Positions 10,655 through 22,430 of a stretch of 64,000 nucleotides of DNA are shown piece by piece. The notes under the pieces are model-generated. The model was not told the origin of the DNA. It saw only the letters and a list, made by a program, of their open reading frames with translations, and searched no databases. The stretch spans positions 15,939,501 to 16,003,500 of the forward strand of contig JARKIP010000021.1 in NCBI GenBank assembly GCA_029990175.1, written 5' to 3'. The first letter of the stretch is position 1; each line of letters starts with the position of its first letter. A program made the position numbers and the translations under genes. This stretch comes from Petunia secreta (lineage: Eukaryota; Streptophyta; Magnoliopsida; Solanales; Solanaceae).

Positions 10655-11773
10655 TCACGGCACCTCGGCGCGATTTGAAGATTCACCTCGGTTTCGTTGA
10701 TGATAACCTCGGTTCTTTAATTCACCCTCCTCCAATCTGATTTTGGAGTAGGCGCGCCTATGCAGATCCTCCCATGTTAGGACCTGATACTGTTGGAGTT
10801 CTTTTCGCAATTCAGCGGCAGCATCGGAATTGCGAATATTGATACCTTTTTCAAATGCCATGATGGCCAAGGTATCATCCATCCGAGGCAATTCCATGCG
10901 TTCGGCGTGGAATCGCTCGAGAAATTCTTTAAGTGGCTCACCGGGCTTCTGTTTTACTTCACATATATCCTCCTTCCTTTGGAGGATCTTTTGTGCCCCG
11001 GTGTGCGCCTTGACGAAGGCGCTGGACATTTCCTTAAATGAGGAAATCGACCCCGCTGGCAGGCACATGTACCAACGTAGAGCCCCTTTCTCTAAGGACT
11101 CGCCAAATTTCTTCAAGAACATCGACTCGAGCTGTATAGCCGTTAAGTCGTTGCTCTTCACCATCGACATATACTCCCTTATGTGTTCTTTGGGGTCGGT
11201 AGTTCCATCGTATTTCTTCAAGAATATGAGTTTGAAGCCTTTGGGAGTTGGAGCTGGAGCCGCTTCGGGCTTGAAGGGTAGCTCCCTGTATTGATCGATA
11301 TCGAGGTCGTCTTCCTGTTTTGTTATCCCCGGCACGCCCTCGGGGCGCTTTTCCACCCGCGCCCAGATGCGAGCCTCGATTTCTCTGCTCATTTTTTCAA
11401 CGTCTACCGAGGACGTTGTTTCAGCCACAGTGGGAACCGTCCCGAAGTGTGGCGTGGTAGTTGGATTATTCCCCAAGCCCCCAGACGTGGCCCCGTTGTG
11501 AGGTCCCCCCGTTATCGCGCCCGGAGGAACGAAGATCGGGATGCCTCCACCAGGAGCCGAAGGCTGGGCGCTGTTTGGGGCAGCACTGTTCCTCGCCTCT
11601 AACGAGGCGCGAAATTCAGCATTAATGCTCGCTTGCTCATCCTGCCTATTTTGGAGAGCTCTTAGCGTAGTGACGACATAAATCTGGAACTCTTCAGTCG
11701 TCATTGATGAGATAGGCTGTTGGTTCAACGGAACGTCAGCCCGTTCACTATTGTTACCGCCATTGTCAGCCAT
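10655..11773 (-). CDS. gag: Tat gag capsid protein
   Basis: 372 codons, starting MADNGGNN about 80 nt downstream of the primer-binding site. The N-terminal 120 residues are polar and Pro/Gly-rich. The retrotransposon-gag domain is at about 185-330, with KKYDGTTDPKEHI, then ALRWYMCLP, and KPGEPLKEFLERF. It forms the virus-like particle core of the element. It stops at a TGA (…RAEVP-stop), after which the same frame stays open through the protease. This could be either a nonsense mutation or a natural gag/pro stop read through at low rate. Confidence 0.92.
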   Translation of the reverse strand: MADNGGNNSERADVPLNQQPISSMTTEEFQIYVVTTLRALQNRQDEQASINAEFRASLEARNSAAPNSAQPSAPGGGIPIFVPPGAITGGPHNGATSGGLGNNPTTTPHFGTVPTVAETTSSVDVEKMSREIEARIWARVEKRPEGVPGITKQEDDLDIDQYRELPFKPEAAPAPTPKGFKLIFLKKYDGTTDPKEHIREYMSMVKSNDLTAIQLESMFLKKFGESLEKGALRWYMCLPAGSISSFKEMSSAFVKAHTGAQKILQRKEDICEVKQKPGEPLKEFLERFHAERMELPRMDDTLAIMAFEKGINIRNSDAAAELRKELQQYQVLTWEDLHRRAYSKIRLEEGELKNRGYHQRNRGESSNRAEVP

Positions 11774-11844
11774 AACTTTGTTGAATCGTAATCTTTGGTG
11801 AAAAACGGACGTGAAAACTTTGGAACAACGCGTTACTGCTTATA

Positions 11845-11862
11845 TCCCCACAGACGGCGCCA
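11845..11862 (-). promoter_or_regulatory. primer-binding site
   Basis: On the minus strand TGGCGCCGTCTGTGGGGA starts three bases after the 5' LTR. TGGCGCCGT is the typical tRNA 3'-end complement of many plant gypsy elements (Asp-type tRNA in several families). The second half deviates from the usual form, so the exact primer is uncertain. Confidence 0.8.
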
Positions 11863-11865
11863 ATT

Positions 11866-12416
11866 TATATGGGCCTAAATCGGTTTAGGTGTACAAATCG
11901 AATTTGGATTCGAATATAAGCAATATCAAAGTTGAAATAATACACAAAAAATATATAAATACGGGAAAACAAACTGTTCTTCAATATATAATTGTGAGTA
12001 CAAATTTGGGCAGAGTTTCAGTACAAATTTCTTGATCCCTATGATACAAAATGAACTACTATTTATAGGCCTAAGAGCCTTGCCCACGTTCTCCACCATC
12101 AGCTAGTGCATTTCCCACGATCTGGATATTAAATGGAGAAGTTAGTGGGGCAAAGTAGTGGGTTACAAAGCCGCTGGAACCGAGGTGGTTACCGAAGCCT
12201 AGGTCATAAGGCTTCGGTGATCTGACCTTGCTGTTCGGATAGGAGGACGTGTCACCGAGGCTTGGTGTTCAACCCACCTTCGGTAGTTGGCGTTAGAACT
12301 AGACTTCGGTGACTTTGTCGCGAGTTTAATCATTTCTCTTCGGAGCGTCGGCTCGCTTTCACTTCGGTCATCCACTCCGAAGTGCTGACCGAGCACGTCA
12401 ATTTTTACCCAATACA
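11866..12416 (-). repeat. 5' LTR of the Tat element
   Basis: 551 bp. It starts (minus strand) TGTATTGGGT and should end CA, but this copy ends TA (the + strand reads TATATGGGCC where the other LTR has TGTATGGGCC). It carries the promoter for gag-pol. The target duplication TCGAA follows at 12,417-12,421. Confidence 0.93.
12061..12067 (-). promoter_or_regulatory. TATA box in the 5' LTR
   Basis: On the minus strand CCTATAAATAG lies about 200 bp before the end of the LTR, a suitable place for the start of the genomic RNA. The same motif is present in the other LTR. Confidence 0.55.
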
Positions 12417-12421
12417 TCGAA

Positions 12422-13192
12422 CTAATTCAATTTGTACCGTATAGGATTCAATTACGGGAAACGCACCATTCCAGCACCTCAATTTTGATACTCGAATGTG
12501 AGATCTTTAGTTAAGAATAGAGTAACCTCTTTCATCCAATTATATTTATTAGTGATAGTTTAATGTAGTTGTAGCTCATTTTATTATGTGATTTTTCATG
12601 ATCCAAACAGTGTGTTTTGTTTATGAAATTTCTGATGCGTGAACCGCGGTTGGCTTTTTATCCTTTGTCTCTCCAGCGATTAAGTGGAAGGTAAAGCCGT
12701 TACTCGTTAGGATGCTAAAAGCAAGCAAAAGTTCCCTAAACAATGAAGATATGTGTCTGTTTTCTTGGACGTTTGTTCGGTGGGCTCAAAGCACTTCCCT
12801 TTTTTTTAATTCCTCCGATCAAAAAGCACTTTTATATCAACTTTGAAATCACTCCTCTATCTGAACTTTTTATCATGCAAACTTAGACTAGGATGTAGGT
12901 TAGGCACTTAGCCATGTGTGGCTTTATTGATACTGCTACTCTATCCTTATTTTTACTAGATTATGGAATTCATTTACATGTTCATGCATGTGTCTGAGAC
13001 CACTCATCTCTTTCGTTCTTTTTTTTCTATTGAAAAAAAAAATCTTTTAAGGAAGAACAAATTGAAATGCATGAAGAAGTAGGTAAATACAAGAGATAGA
13101 AGGATAGGCCAACGAACTCTTGCATGTAAAGCTAAATCTAAGTCATGCTCACGAGTCCACATAAAAGGCTCCTAATATTGGTGCCTCAGAAT
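12422..13192. other. intergenic DNA between the Tat element and CACTA 1
   Basis: No open frame or element end recognised. Ordinary AT-rich plant spacer. Confidence 0.5.
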
Positions 13193-13483
13193 GCTCACTA
13201 CAAAAAAGAGAACATTTTTTAAGAGATGATTCTGAGGGATTTCCCTCGATAAATACGTCATACCGAAGAAAATTCTTCAGTAAGCATTTCTCGGAATACG
13301 CTCGTCGTTGTGCATACCACTGAGGGAAATTCCTTAGTACAAGAAATATTGAATGATGAAAATTAAAATTTTACCATAGGATTTTCCTCGATTATAAAAA
13401 ATATACTAAAATATTAAATATTTTACCAAGGGATAAGAATTTGACTTATCGAGGAATACCTTTCGGTGACACAATAAATAGTA

Positions 13484-13756
13484 CTCCCTCTGTCCCAATT
13501 TATGTGGTGGTATTGACTTGACACGGAATTTAAGAAATAGAAGTTGACTTTGTAAATGTTCAATTTTGCCCTTGAAAAAGTAAGAGAGATAATATTGTAG
13601 TAATCAAAAAACTGTTTGTGACTTTTAAATTAGGTAGAGCCCAATAGGGATAAAATAGAGATAGTGCATTAAATAGTTGACAAATAAGGAAATGTGACAT
13701 TCTTTTTGCCACATACCAAAAAGGAAAATATGACACATAAATTGGGATAGAGGGAG
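13484..13756. repeat. Stowaway-like MITE inside CACTA 1
   Basis: 273 bp with long terminal inverted repeats, CTCCCTCTGTCCCAATTTA on the left and TAAATTGGGATAGAGGGAG on the right, flanked by TA on both sides (13,482-13,483 and 13,757-13,758). No coding capacity. It would be moved in trans by a mariner-type transposase. Confidence 0.9.
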
Positions 13757-14179
13757 TAATTTTAAAAATTATTTACTGGGGGACATCCCTCAGTAAGTAA
13801 ACTAACTTTTTTATCTCCGAGGGACAGCGCTTGGTAGCAATAAATATCTAGAAAAATTTTTGGTCATTTACCGAGGAAATTTCCTCGATAATACACTAAA
13901 TCTTGCACAATAAATTGTTAGAAATATGTCATAGCACCTAACAAAATCAAATTAGTCACTAAAATGGCGTTCAAACAGTTCAATAACATGCCTCACATTA
14001 CAACAAAGCCACAAAATGGCCTTTCAAACAATTCGACATAGTTGTTCCAAAAACAAGTGTCAACAAGCATAACATAACTAACAATTGTATCAAAAAAGAG
14101 AAACAACATAAATAAAGTACTCAATAACATTAGTACATAACACTAGTGCCATATCCAAGTCTAATGCACAAAGATTTAA

Positions 14180-14600
14180 CTAACCAGGAATCTACTCCTT
14201 ATTCTCGAAGTCATTGCCAAGTCCCTTAGACATCATAAACTGCTTCACAATAGCCAGTAAGTTCTTTATATTTCCATGGTTAGCTTAGCGTTCCATATCA
14301 CTTTGCTCTTGCCTTTTCTTTAAAATTTCCAATTCTACGCGCAATTCATCCACAACCTCTAGAACACAGGAAGAAGAAGAATAAGAGCAATCATTAATAA
14401 TACCTACTCGAGAAGGCTTTTGTAACGCTGTGATCCTAGACCGTATGCTCTTCCTTTGTTGTAGCCACCAGCCGCCTAAACGAAATTTACATCAACTTTT
14501 TTCGGGATAGGTTTGAGAGGGCCAACATCGACGTCGGATCCTTGGCTTTCAAACCATTCTTGCTCAGCAGCTCAAAATTTTTCCTGAAACAAAATTGAAG
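14180..14600 (-). pseudogene. TNPA-type gene remnant of CACTA 1 (last exon)
   Basis: Minus-strand reading gives GGYNKGRAYGLGSQ, matching GGVKKGSAYGLATL of the CACTA 3 gene, followed by a Glu/Lys-rich coiled coil (VDELRVELEILKKRQEQ). Stops interrupt it. It corresponds to the C-terminal end of the Ptta/En/Spm (Transposase_24) family. Upstream exons are missing. Confidence 0.7.
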
Positions 14601-14952
14601 CAAAAATAAAATGGACTTAGAAAAAAATATAAATGACAGTATCTTTTTTTCACCGATGGACACCCCTTGGTACCTTTTTCACTTTTCTTTATTTTCGTTT
14701 ATTCATAAAAATCACCGAGGCACAGCCTTCAGTAGATTTTTTTCACTTTTTTATATATTTTTTTTCAAAAATTGTATCGAGGGACAGCCCTAGGTTTCTA
14801 TAAATACTTTTTTTTATTTTCTCTTTTCCTTAATTTCACCGAGGGACATACTAAATAAAATAATTATTTTTTCTTAGATTCACCGAGGGATTCATCGAGT
14901 GCTGGCCCTCGGTACTCATCCCTCGAAATTTGATCCATTTTTAGTAGTGGCT

Positions 14953-15645
14953 CAATCGAAACGAAATGATGTATTTATCATTATCGAAGATATGCCGCAG
15001 TGCATAATGTTTTCATATATTAAGGCTCAGACACTAGTTAGGTGCCCAACGCTAGGATTCGCTCGTACAATTCCCTAACTTGAATGGGCACCCTAGAGAT
15101 TCTTTTTAGATGGATGCTCAGGTTAGCCACTACTATCCCCTTTATATAGGCTTTCAAAAGAAGAACCCCGGACTATCATGATAGAACTTTTCTCAACCCT
15201 GATCTCCAAATAAAGCATTGTTTGTTACTAAAGACTTGCCTTGACTCGCATACTCGTAAAAAAAGATATTGCCTCCAGAATCTCAGCATACCTGAACGAT
15301 CTCAAAATATATGTTTATTTCTTTACCATCTTAGGAAATGGGAATAATTCCTTGACCTAAAAATTCAAAATATAAGCCCTTGGTCTTATCCCACTGCAAT
15401 TCTTTTGGCACCCTTACGACACATTTAATATAATCTCTCAATGGTTGTTTCCTCCTTCATTACGAGTAGCAAGGTGCATGCTATCTAATGGAGTAAGAAA
15501 ATAGTACATCAATTTTAAAAGTTAATTCAAGAGGTGAGAATTGTTATAGACCAAATAAAAATATCAAATGAGCCCCTATCCACTGGTATGGAACTCTCAG
15601 AACTATTGAAAGCAAATACATATAAAGTATTACTGCAAATAAAGA
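14953..15645. other. spacer between CACTA 1 and CACTA 2
   Basis: No convincing gene. Two opposed open frames of 66 and 80 codons at its right edge run into the CACTA 2 end and look like chance. Confidence 0.5.
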
Positions 15646-16806
15646 TCACACTACCAAAAATTAGGCCTTTTTTTACTGTTAAAACGGTCGAAAATCTTGA
15701 ATTTCCCACCGATTTTTTACCGGACAAGTACGGTCATAAAATAGCTGGTAGAAAAATTATCCGACCGAAGCAATAGGAAATTTTCTTCATTGGAAATTTT
15801 ATTTTAATTTTCGATTGATTCGGTCGAAAATGTTCTTCAACTAGAATTTATTTTTTCAATTTTTCGATTGATTCAGTCAAAAATATTCTTCATCTGAATT
15901 TTTTTCAATTTAATTGGTCGAAAAAAATTTTCATCTGATTTTGTTTTTTTTTTAAAATCGAATCGGTCGAAAATGAGCAAATTTTTGACTGATTTAGTCG
16001 AAAATCTGGTGAAAACTGAAAAGTAAAATCTATAGTAGAGCAATCATCACCTGTCAATTCAAAACAATGCGACAACCAATAAACAACAAGCTTTTACCAG
16101 CCTTAATTCCTTTAAAACAAGTCTAAATAATACTTGTTTAACACATCTAACACAAGTCTAAACAACAGGCTTCTACTAGCCTTAATTCATATAAACGCCA
16201 AGTCTAACAAGTTAAATACATTTAACAAGTTTAACTATCAATCCAGTTTAACATAATAAATCACAAGTCTAAAACATAAGTCGAAAAACATCAACATTTC
16301 AGTACTACTCCATTTTCTTTGAAACAGACTCGGACGACGAAGAGTATCGACATTTGTTCTTGCCCTTATCCTTGCCCCTGCTCTTGCTCTTGCCCTTTCG
16401 CCTTCCCTTTCTCGATTGCTCCACAATAAAGTTCTTCATCATATTCTCCAACAATTTGAAATTTACCTCAGAAGATTTATGATCATCTTCACGCGCTTTC
16501 TTTAGCGTTTCTATTTCATTGAGAAACGAGTCTATCACCTCTTGAGAATGTGATGAACTAGAAGACTGAGTGCTAGTCAAACCTACTTTCAGACAACCCG
16601 AGAAAATTATGATTAAAGGTCGTACGCATTGCCTTTCTTTACCCCATCAGTCACCTCCAACCGTAGTGAAGTTTCCTCCTCAAGAGACGACTTAGTTGGG
16701 GCAGAGCTACCAGCTTCGGATGTCTGACTTAAAATTCATTCTTGCTCACGGGCTAGATAGTCCTCCTGAAATAAATTTAATAACAAAAATTATATATATA
16801 AATAAA

Positions 16807-16838
16807 CTAGATTACGGTTGCCCGTGCACAACACGGGC
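16807..16838 (-). other. Helitron 3' terminal hairpin and CTAG end
   Basis: A perfect 7-bp stem at 16,820-16,826 paired with 16,832-16,838 (5-base loop), nine bases, then CTAG at 16,807-16,810. This is the replication-termination signal of rolling-circle transposons. Confidence 0.8.
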
Positions 16839-16839
16839 C

Positions 16840-19800
16840 CAACATGTATAATGACTTTTGAGGTGAGCTGAGTAACATATTTTACAAATAAACTTCGCTC
16901 AATTATATTAATTTGATTTTAAATAATTGAAATTAAAGAATCAAATATAAAATTATTTTTGAATGTAAAAATTCTTAGAAATGCAAAGTATATAATTAAA
17001 GTATATCAACATAAGGATTAGTTCAAAAAAAAAGTATCGAAAATGGGCATTATGGCACAACTTATGACATCATATATGAAAATATGTAGTTTCCACTCCT
17101 CATATAATTTGGATAACACATGTAGGACTACATATGTACCACAATAGTCTCATCAAGCATATTCTTAAAACTGTATAACCAGTTTACCCTAAGAATCTCA
17201 TTCATAATTAGGAGCTTAAAATCAATGAATTTAAACCTTTCACCACACTTGTGTCATAGCATTAAACTAGACATGAACTATTGAATTCTCTTGATAATTA
17301 GCTAACCATCATTTCAGTAAAGATCTCTATTGATCAAAAACTTGGTTGTGAAAAATTAAAGCAGAAATACCTAGAACTTGAATAAAGAGCCATTTATGCA
17401 TTTTTCAATAAAGAACATTGAGCAAAGATGATTTTGTAAGTATGAAGAGAGATGTTTACATATGCATACATAAATCAAAGAGATAATAACGTATCTAGAC
17501 AAAAACAAGCCTAGCCTTACATTGAAATAGACATATGGAGTCTTTCACATAGGCTAGCCAAAACTAACATATGTAAATAGGTTTACACAATATTTTCCCC
17601 TTAAATATAGCAACTGTGATGGAAAATTAAAAAGGAAAGAAATCATGTTCATCCGTTTGCTACAATTGTGGAAACTTTTGTTATCTTTTTTCTTTTCTTA
17701 TCCCATTCCCAAAAATAAAGAGAAAATCTTGCTACTGATTTTCATAATTAATTTCTAATCAAGTAAGAGTTAATGAGCTAATCACTTCACAAAAAAAATA
17801 AGGAGATATTATGCTGATAATATTCATTATCATCCTAACTTTGGTTGATCTTGACTAAATATAAAAATCACTAAAAATCGGGTGACTCATTCATATATCT
17901 TTGTCGTACATTAGATATATATACGATATATATACATGTTTTCCTCAACAAGATATATATATGCAAACATAAAATATGAATATTTTATACATATCAAGCA
18001 GTGCTTAGTTGATAATTGTGCTATTTATATATGAAGTATAAATTAAATATGCATAATGTGCATATTTCACGCAATACAAAATGAGTATACATTTGATATT
18101 CATGAAATATACATAACATACATATTTTATGCCATTTCCGTAGTACAAAATGGGTATACATTTGATATTCACAAAATATGAATAATGTGCATATTTCACG
18201 CAGTTTCGATTGAACAATGATGTCATTTACATTAGATTTAAATTCTATTTATCATTATAAAACTTTCAAAATAATATCAATTACCACTTCTCTTTTATGT
18301 TACAAAAAATATGTATCTATTATGCAATTTATAAAAGAAATCATTTCTTATAATGCATTGGCCATATGCATATTGTATGTATTAAATATTCATTCTTATA
18401 TAAGAATCATTATCACTTCTTTTATTCTTTTAATAATTAGCTGTTACAGCATATACGATATATGACGAATATAACTAGTATATACAACGAGTCATGTGCA
18501 CATTTTATGAAACATATTCCTTGAGACAACGTACAAATACAGTTTAAGAAACAAGAAGGAATTTGTTAAGTTAGAACCTTAAGATTGATAAACTGAAGTT
18601 CTTTAATAGAAGATATCTTATCTTTTTAGATGGGAGTATGGAGAAAATCCTGAATAAGAGAGAGAAGAGAATTAGTGGTGATAAGTTCACTTTTCAAAAT
18701 AACTAACATGATCTTTCAGATTCCCCAAAAATAGGCATTTAATGGGGAAAGTAATCAGCAAAATAAAAAGGTCTATAATAAGTAAAATACATAGTGTTAA
18801 ATGTCTATAAAATATAATAAAGGTAAAATAGATCTACTTTTTGTTATGCACTCCTCTGAATGTCTATACAACGTAAATTTCTCTAAATCAAAGTTGTACT
18901 TTTTTTTAGAGGTGAAAGAGAGTTGAATGATTCTAGAGTTTATTTATCACACCATAACACGTAAACCAAAACACATTGACCCCCCTACCCCACCTCAATG
19001 ATGTTAGAAATTATAATTATCAACATATCCTGGTTAAAAATTTTCATAATTAATTCAGTGTTAGATGCAGTTAATGGTAAGAAGAGAAATTTATTTATAC
19101 CAAAAACTCATATAATCTCAAAATTTTGTAGGCACAACCAAGAAAAAGCTTGATTAAAACTTAAAATCTGTCATGTTTAGTACTTCGTAATTTACATTCC
19201 AAGGGAAGTACAATTTATAGCTATTATTCTCAACTTCAAACAAATATTTTATATTTATATTTATAACTGATGACACCTCTCATCGAATTTAAATTTATAA
19301 AACTAAACCTCAAGGAGACAGATTTCGTCCAGCTAACAAAAAGGAAATACACAAATAGCTACTGCACAAATAGCTTTAATGAAATGCAATTATTTTGAGG
19401 AATAATCTAATACCTACTGAACAAATAGTTTTACTTGGAGAGTTAACAACACCCAATTCTTTTTCAACATAAAAAAAATAACTTAAAACATGGATGAAAT
19501 GGTGCATAAAGAGCAGAAGCATGTATCAGAAAAGTACCTCAAATAAATGCACATGATGATATCTCCAATTTTAAGCATGATGAATTACTTTAAATTTGAC
19601 TCAGGAAAATATTACTACCAGCTGAGATTTTATTCTACCAGGAGATTCAAAATTAATATAGTACTTGTTAAAGACAGAGACAATCTAGCTGGGTTGCTTC
19701 CTCTCTTTGAATATATTAGTACATCAATGGAAAAAAATAAAGACAGAACATATCAAATGAGCAAATATTTATTCTTAATAGAAATTACTCCAATCACATA

Positions 19801-20200
19801 AGTGTATAAAAGAATAAAAATGAATGTTGTATATCTCACATGCAGCAACATCATATGCGAGCAGAACCTAACAACAAAAATATAAAAGAAGAAATACGAA
19901 TTTACCAATTATATATAAAGAGAAATCCTCAGACGTATACTTTTGAAAAATAAAACTCTAATAACAAAAATTATATAAAAGCTCTAAGTCGCTTCCACGA
20001 TAGAGAAGTGGAAGACATAGATAGATGGAAGAGATGGAGCGATTTGAGATGGGCATAATAGTGAGAGAGACAAAGATGGATGGAAAATGTTAGAAACATA
20101 GGAAAGGGATTATATATATGAGGGCACAACTGTCGTTTGGTAAAGCAATTATTTTAGAAATAGAAAAATCAGATATGATTGTGAAATTACTATATTACCC
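16840..20200. other. Helitron interior, no genes recognised
   Basis: Strongly AT-rich. Short open frames such as 18,217-18,465 and 19,547-19,801 show no known domain. At 18,045-18,205 there are two to three diverged copies, about 70 bp apart, of a unit containing ACAAAATG(A/G)GTATACATTTGA and GTGCATATTTCACGCA. Confidence 0.5.
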
Positions 20201-21853
20201 CTGGTCGACCATGTTGGCTCTTCTATATAATAGAAATATTGAAGGATTATACAAATAAGTTTGAAGTTAAAATCTTACATATGGTTTTCTACCGCATTCT
20301 TGACCCGCACTTCATTGTTAACATCGTCCTTTAGTATATGCCTCTTCTTAAAGAACTCGGGCTGAGACAGTGGACATCCTTATTCTTTTCCTACAAAATT
20401 TAAAAAAAAAAAAAATAAGGTAGATAAATATTAATGATGGTTAAATTAAAGAAAACATATACTCGTAATAAATAAGTTACCAATTTCATCTTATGAATCA
20501 CTGCGATAACTAACTCTTGGTGTGCAATGATCCACCTTTTTCGGAGGCTCGAGTTGCCTTTCCTTGGGGGCTCTTCTTCTGAAATCCTTCACTATGCCAG
20601 TATTCCATTAGCTCGCCCCAAGGTTTCTGGTATATCCAATCGGGCTTCTCTTCAAATACCTGAGCTTGATAAAGGGTACCTTTGACCGTATCAGCGCATC
20701 TGTTAAAGAAATTGTTTTGCATTCGAGCATCATAGCAAGGATGCCACACACACTTTGTCTGAAATAATTCATAATATTAAATTAAAAAAAGTGATACTTA
20801 ACTAAATTATTAATAAATTAAACATAGTTAATACCTAAAACATTTTAAACACTTCAATGGCAGGGTTACCTTACCCCATGATGTCCGCGGTTCCGCAAAA
20901 CGCTATTTCATGCATTCCATGACACGTTTTGTAATTTGTAGCCTTATCGGAGAGAGCAAAACTACATAAAATTAACGTTATTATAAATAAATATATTCAA
21001 TAATTAAAATTTTTAAATATATTAAATATTTAAAAAATAACAAAAATAGTACTTACCTACGATCTCCCTCAGGAGCAATCCTCAACCTCCCTAATTCATC
21101 GAACGTGTCAAGCTCACAAATGTCTGCACTCTATGTACTAGACGGTACAGAAGCGCCGACGGACGGAGATGGTGTAGGGTCGCCAGCTTGCAATCTAGAT
21201 GCAATAAGAGTTGATGATGACCGGGATGATGATAGACTGGATGTGGCAAAAGCATGGATGAGCTCACACCATGCGGACGAATAATTAAACCCAAGGAAGA
21301 AAGTGGCATGCCAGGCGTAGGAATAAAATGATAGGGAGAGTCGGATCCAGGCATAAAATGCATGATAGGGGAAGCCATAGAGGGTGCAATGAAAAAATCA
21401 GAAGGATCTATAGATGGCAGACAAGTAGGAAGCATATAAGGTAAATAAGGGGGAAGTATGAATAGAAGCACGAGAGGAACTTTGAAATTTCTTTCCCTTA
21501 GATTTAGTAGCCTTTCTCGTTGATGCCATCTCTGTAATTAAACACAATAAAGTAGCACAATATAAGAATATAAATACATTTATTAAGCAATAGTAATAAA
21601 TGAAGTAGCAAAGTAACAACATAAAAGTACCAATATATCAATCATCGTCGCTCATTTCGATTTCATCAGCTAGTTCTTCTTCCTCGCTCGTCTCTTTGTC
21701 ATCAACATATTCTTCCTTACTTATTTCGATATCATTAAAATATTATTCTTTCTCATTTGCCCTAGATGTTCCTTCTCCAAAATTATTCTATTTTTTTCCA
21801 CGACTAAATACTAAAACATCAAACTCTTCATAAATGCCTTTACTATGATGCAA

Positions 21854-22420
21854 CTAATCGGCTAATTCTTCATCTACAATTGGTTGAACACTTAAAATCT
21901 CATTTTGAAATGTAACATCTAATGCATCATCTACTTCCACGCTTCTAACCGACTTGCCCTTTAGAACAGCCCACCATTTTGCCTTAGCCTTAGATTTGGC
22001 TCTGTTCTTGGTCGGTGGATAAGGAGTGTAGTACACTTGTTTATGAAAGGATCATAATGTCCATATGACCTTATGTAACTTCAACTATTTTAGAACATTG
22101 GTCTACCATTGTACCCTTAGTACTTGGATCAAACCACTTGCACCGAAAAGAATTAATTTTTTATGAGGCCAACTAGTTGTAAATTCTACTTCTAAAATCT
22201 TCTGGATCACATCATAATAATCAAAACCTCCATCCTGGTTACCAGTGCCACCTTTCACCCACAAACTGTTGTTATTAGTTTTCTTCCCCAAGGACCATTT
22301 TTCAGTATGAAACTTGTACCCATTGACAAAGTACTTAGACATCTTCTTGTATATATAATAACGTATGTAAGATATATAATGCAACAATGGGATACCTATT
22401 CCATTAGGTGGATTGTGAAA
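21854..22420 (-). pseudogene. TNPD-type CACTA transposase C-terminal remnant (DUF4216-like)
   Basis: Minus-strand reading gives YFVNGYKFHTEKWSLGKKT, then GGFDYYDVIQKILEVEF and KKLILFGASGL, followed in another frame by YYTPYPPTKNRAKSKAKAKW. This order (VNG.KF, DYYG.L..I, VVLF, VYY.PYPS..W.AV) is that of the DUF4216 region which follows the transposase domain in plant CACTA TNPD proteins. The catalytic part is missing; the solo LTR lies immediately upstream. Confidence 0.75.
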
Positions 22421-22430
22421 CTACATATTG

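Larger units (their letters stand above)
1609..12416 (-). mobile_element. Ty3/gypsy LTR retrotransposon, Tat lineage, complete but mutated
   Basis: A 10.8 kb element on the minus strand: 5' LTR (11,866-12,416), primer-binding site, gag, protease, reverse transcriptase, two RNase H domains, integrase, an opposite-strand extra gene, polypurine tract and 3' LTR (1609-2165). TCGAA occurs directly outside both ends (1604-1608 and 12,417-12,421), a 5-bp target duplication. No chromodomain follows the integrase. A second RNase H domain and an extra ORF between pol and the 3' LTR are features of the Tat clade (Ogre, Retand and relatives). By hand count the two LTRs differ at about 17 positions plus two indels over about 550 bp, so roughly 3%. 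Coding lesions (a stop between gag and protease, a frameshift before RT, a stop inside RT) mean this copy cannot act by itself. Confidence 0.95.
13196..14949 (-). mobile_element. non-autonomous CACTA element 1
   Basis: Begins CACTACAAAAAAGAG and ends CATTTTTAGTAGTG, flanked on both sides by GCT (13,193-13,195 and 14,950-14,952), the 3-bp duplication expected for CACTA (En/Spm) elements. Subterminal regions carry many copies of CCGAGGGA / TCCCTCGG, the transposase-binding type of short repeats. A minus-strand remnant of the TNPA-type gene lies inside (14,180-14,600) and a MITE has inserted at 13,484. No TNPD transposase gene is present. Confidence 0.92.
16807..20234 (-). mobile_element. non-autonomous Helitron
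   Basis: On the minus strand the 3' end is a GC-rich hairpin (GCCCGTG-TTGTG-CACGGGC), nine bases of spacer, then CTAG followed by T: the classic Helitron terminus. The 5' end is placed at TCTATTATATAGAAGAGCC (minus strand, beginning at 20,234), because this is where homology to the CACTA 2 intron resumes and it starts with TC; the preceding base is T rather than the expected A, so this end is less certain. No Rep/helicase gene was seen in the 3.4 kb interior. Confidence 0.75.
16305..21529 (-). pseudogene. TNPA-type gene of CACTA 2, split by a Helitron
   Basis: Pieces match the exons of the CACTA 3 gene in order. The start is MASTRKATKSKGKK at 21,529 with a Pro-rich exon to about 21,066 (ending ELGRLRIAPEGDR in another frame). 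A short exon lies at about 20,860-20,952. An exon at 20,510-20,749 has WGELMEYWHSEGFQKKS and KGGSLHT, the Transposase_24 signature. An exon at about 20,285-20,375 reads HILKDDVNNEVRVKNA. The last exon at 16,305-16,770 has LRLEVTDGVKKGNAY, then a coiled coil and a Lys/Arg/Ser-rich tail. The Helitron sits in the intron before the last exon. Frameshifts and stops show that it is dead. In active CACTA elements the TNPA-like product binds the subterminal repeats. Confidence 0.8.

Noticed and set aside
21398..21622. Hydrophobic N-terminal extension before MASTRKATKSKGKK
   Set aside because: Upstream of the likely start of the CACTA gene. The hydrophobic run comes from AT-rich leader DNA, not a membrane protein.
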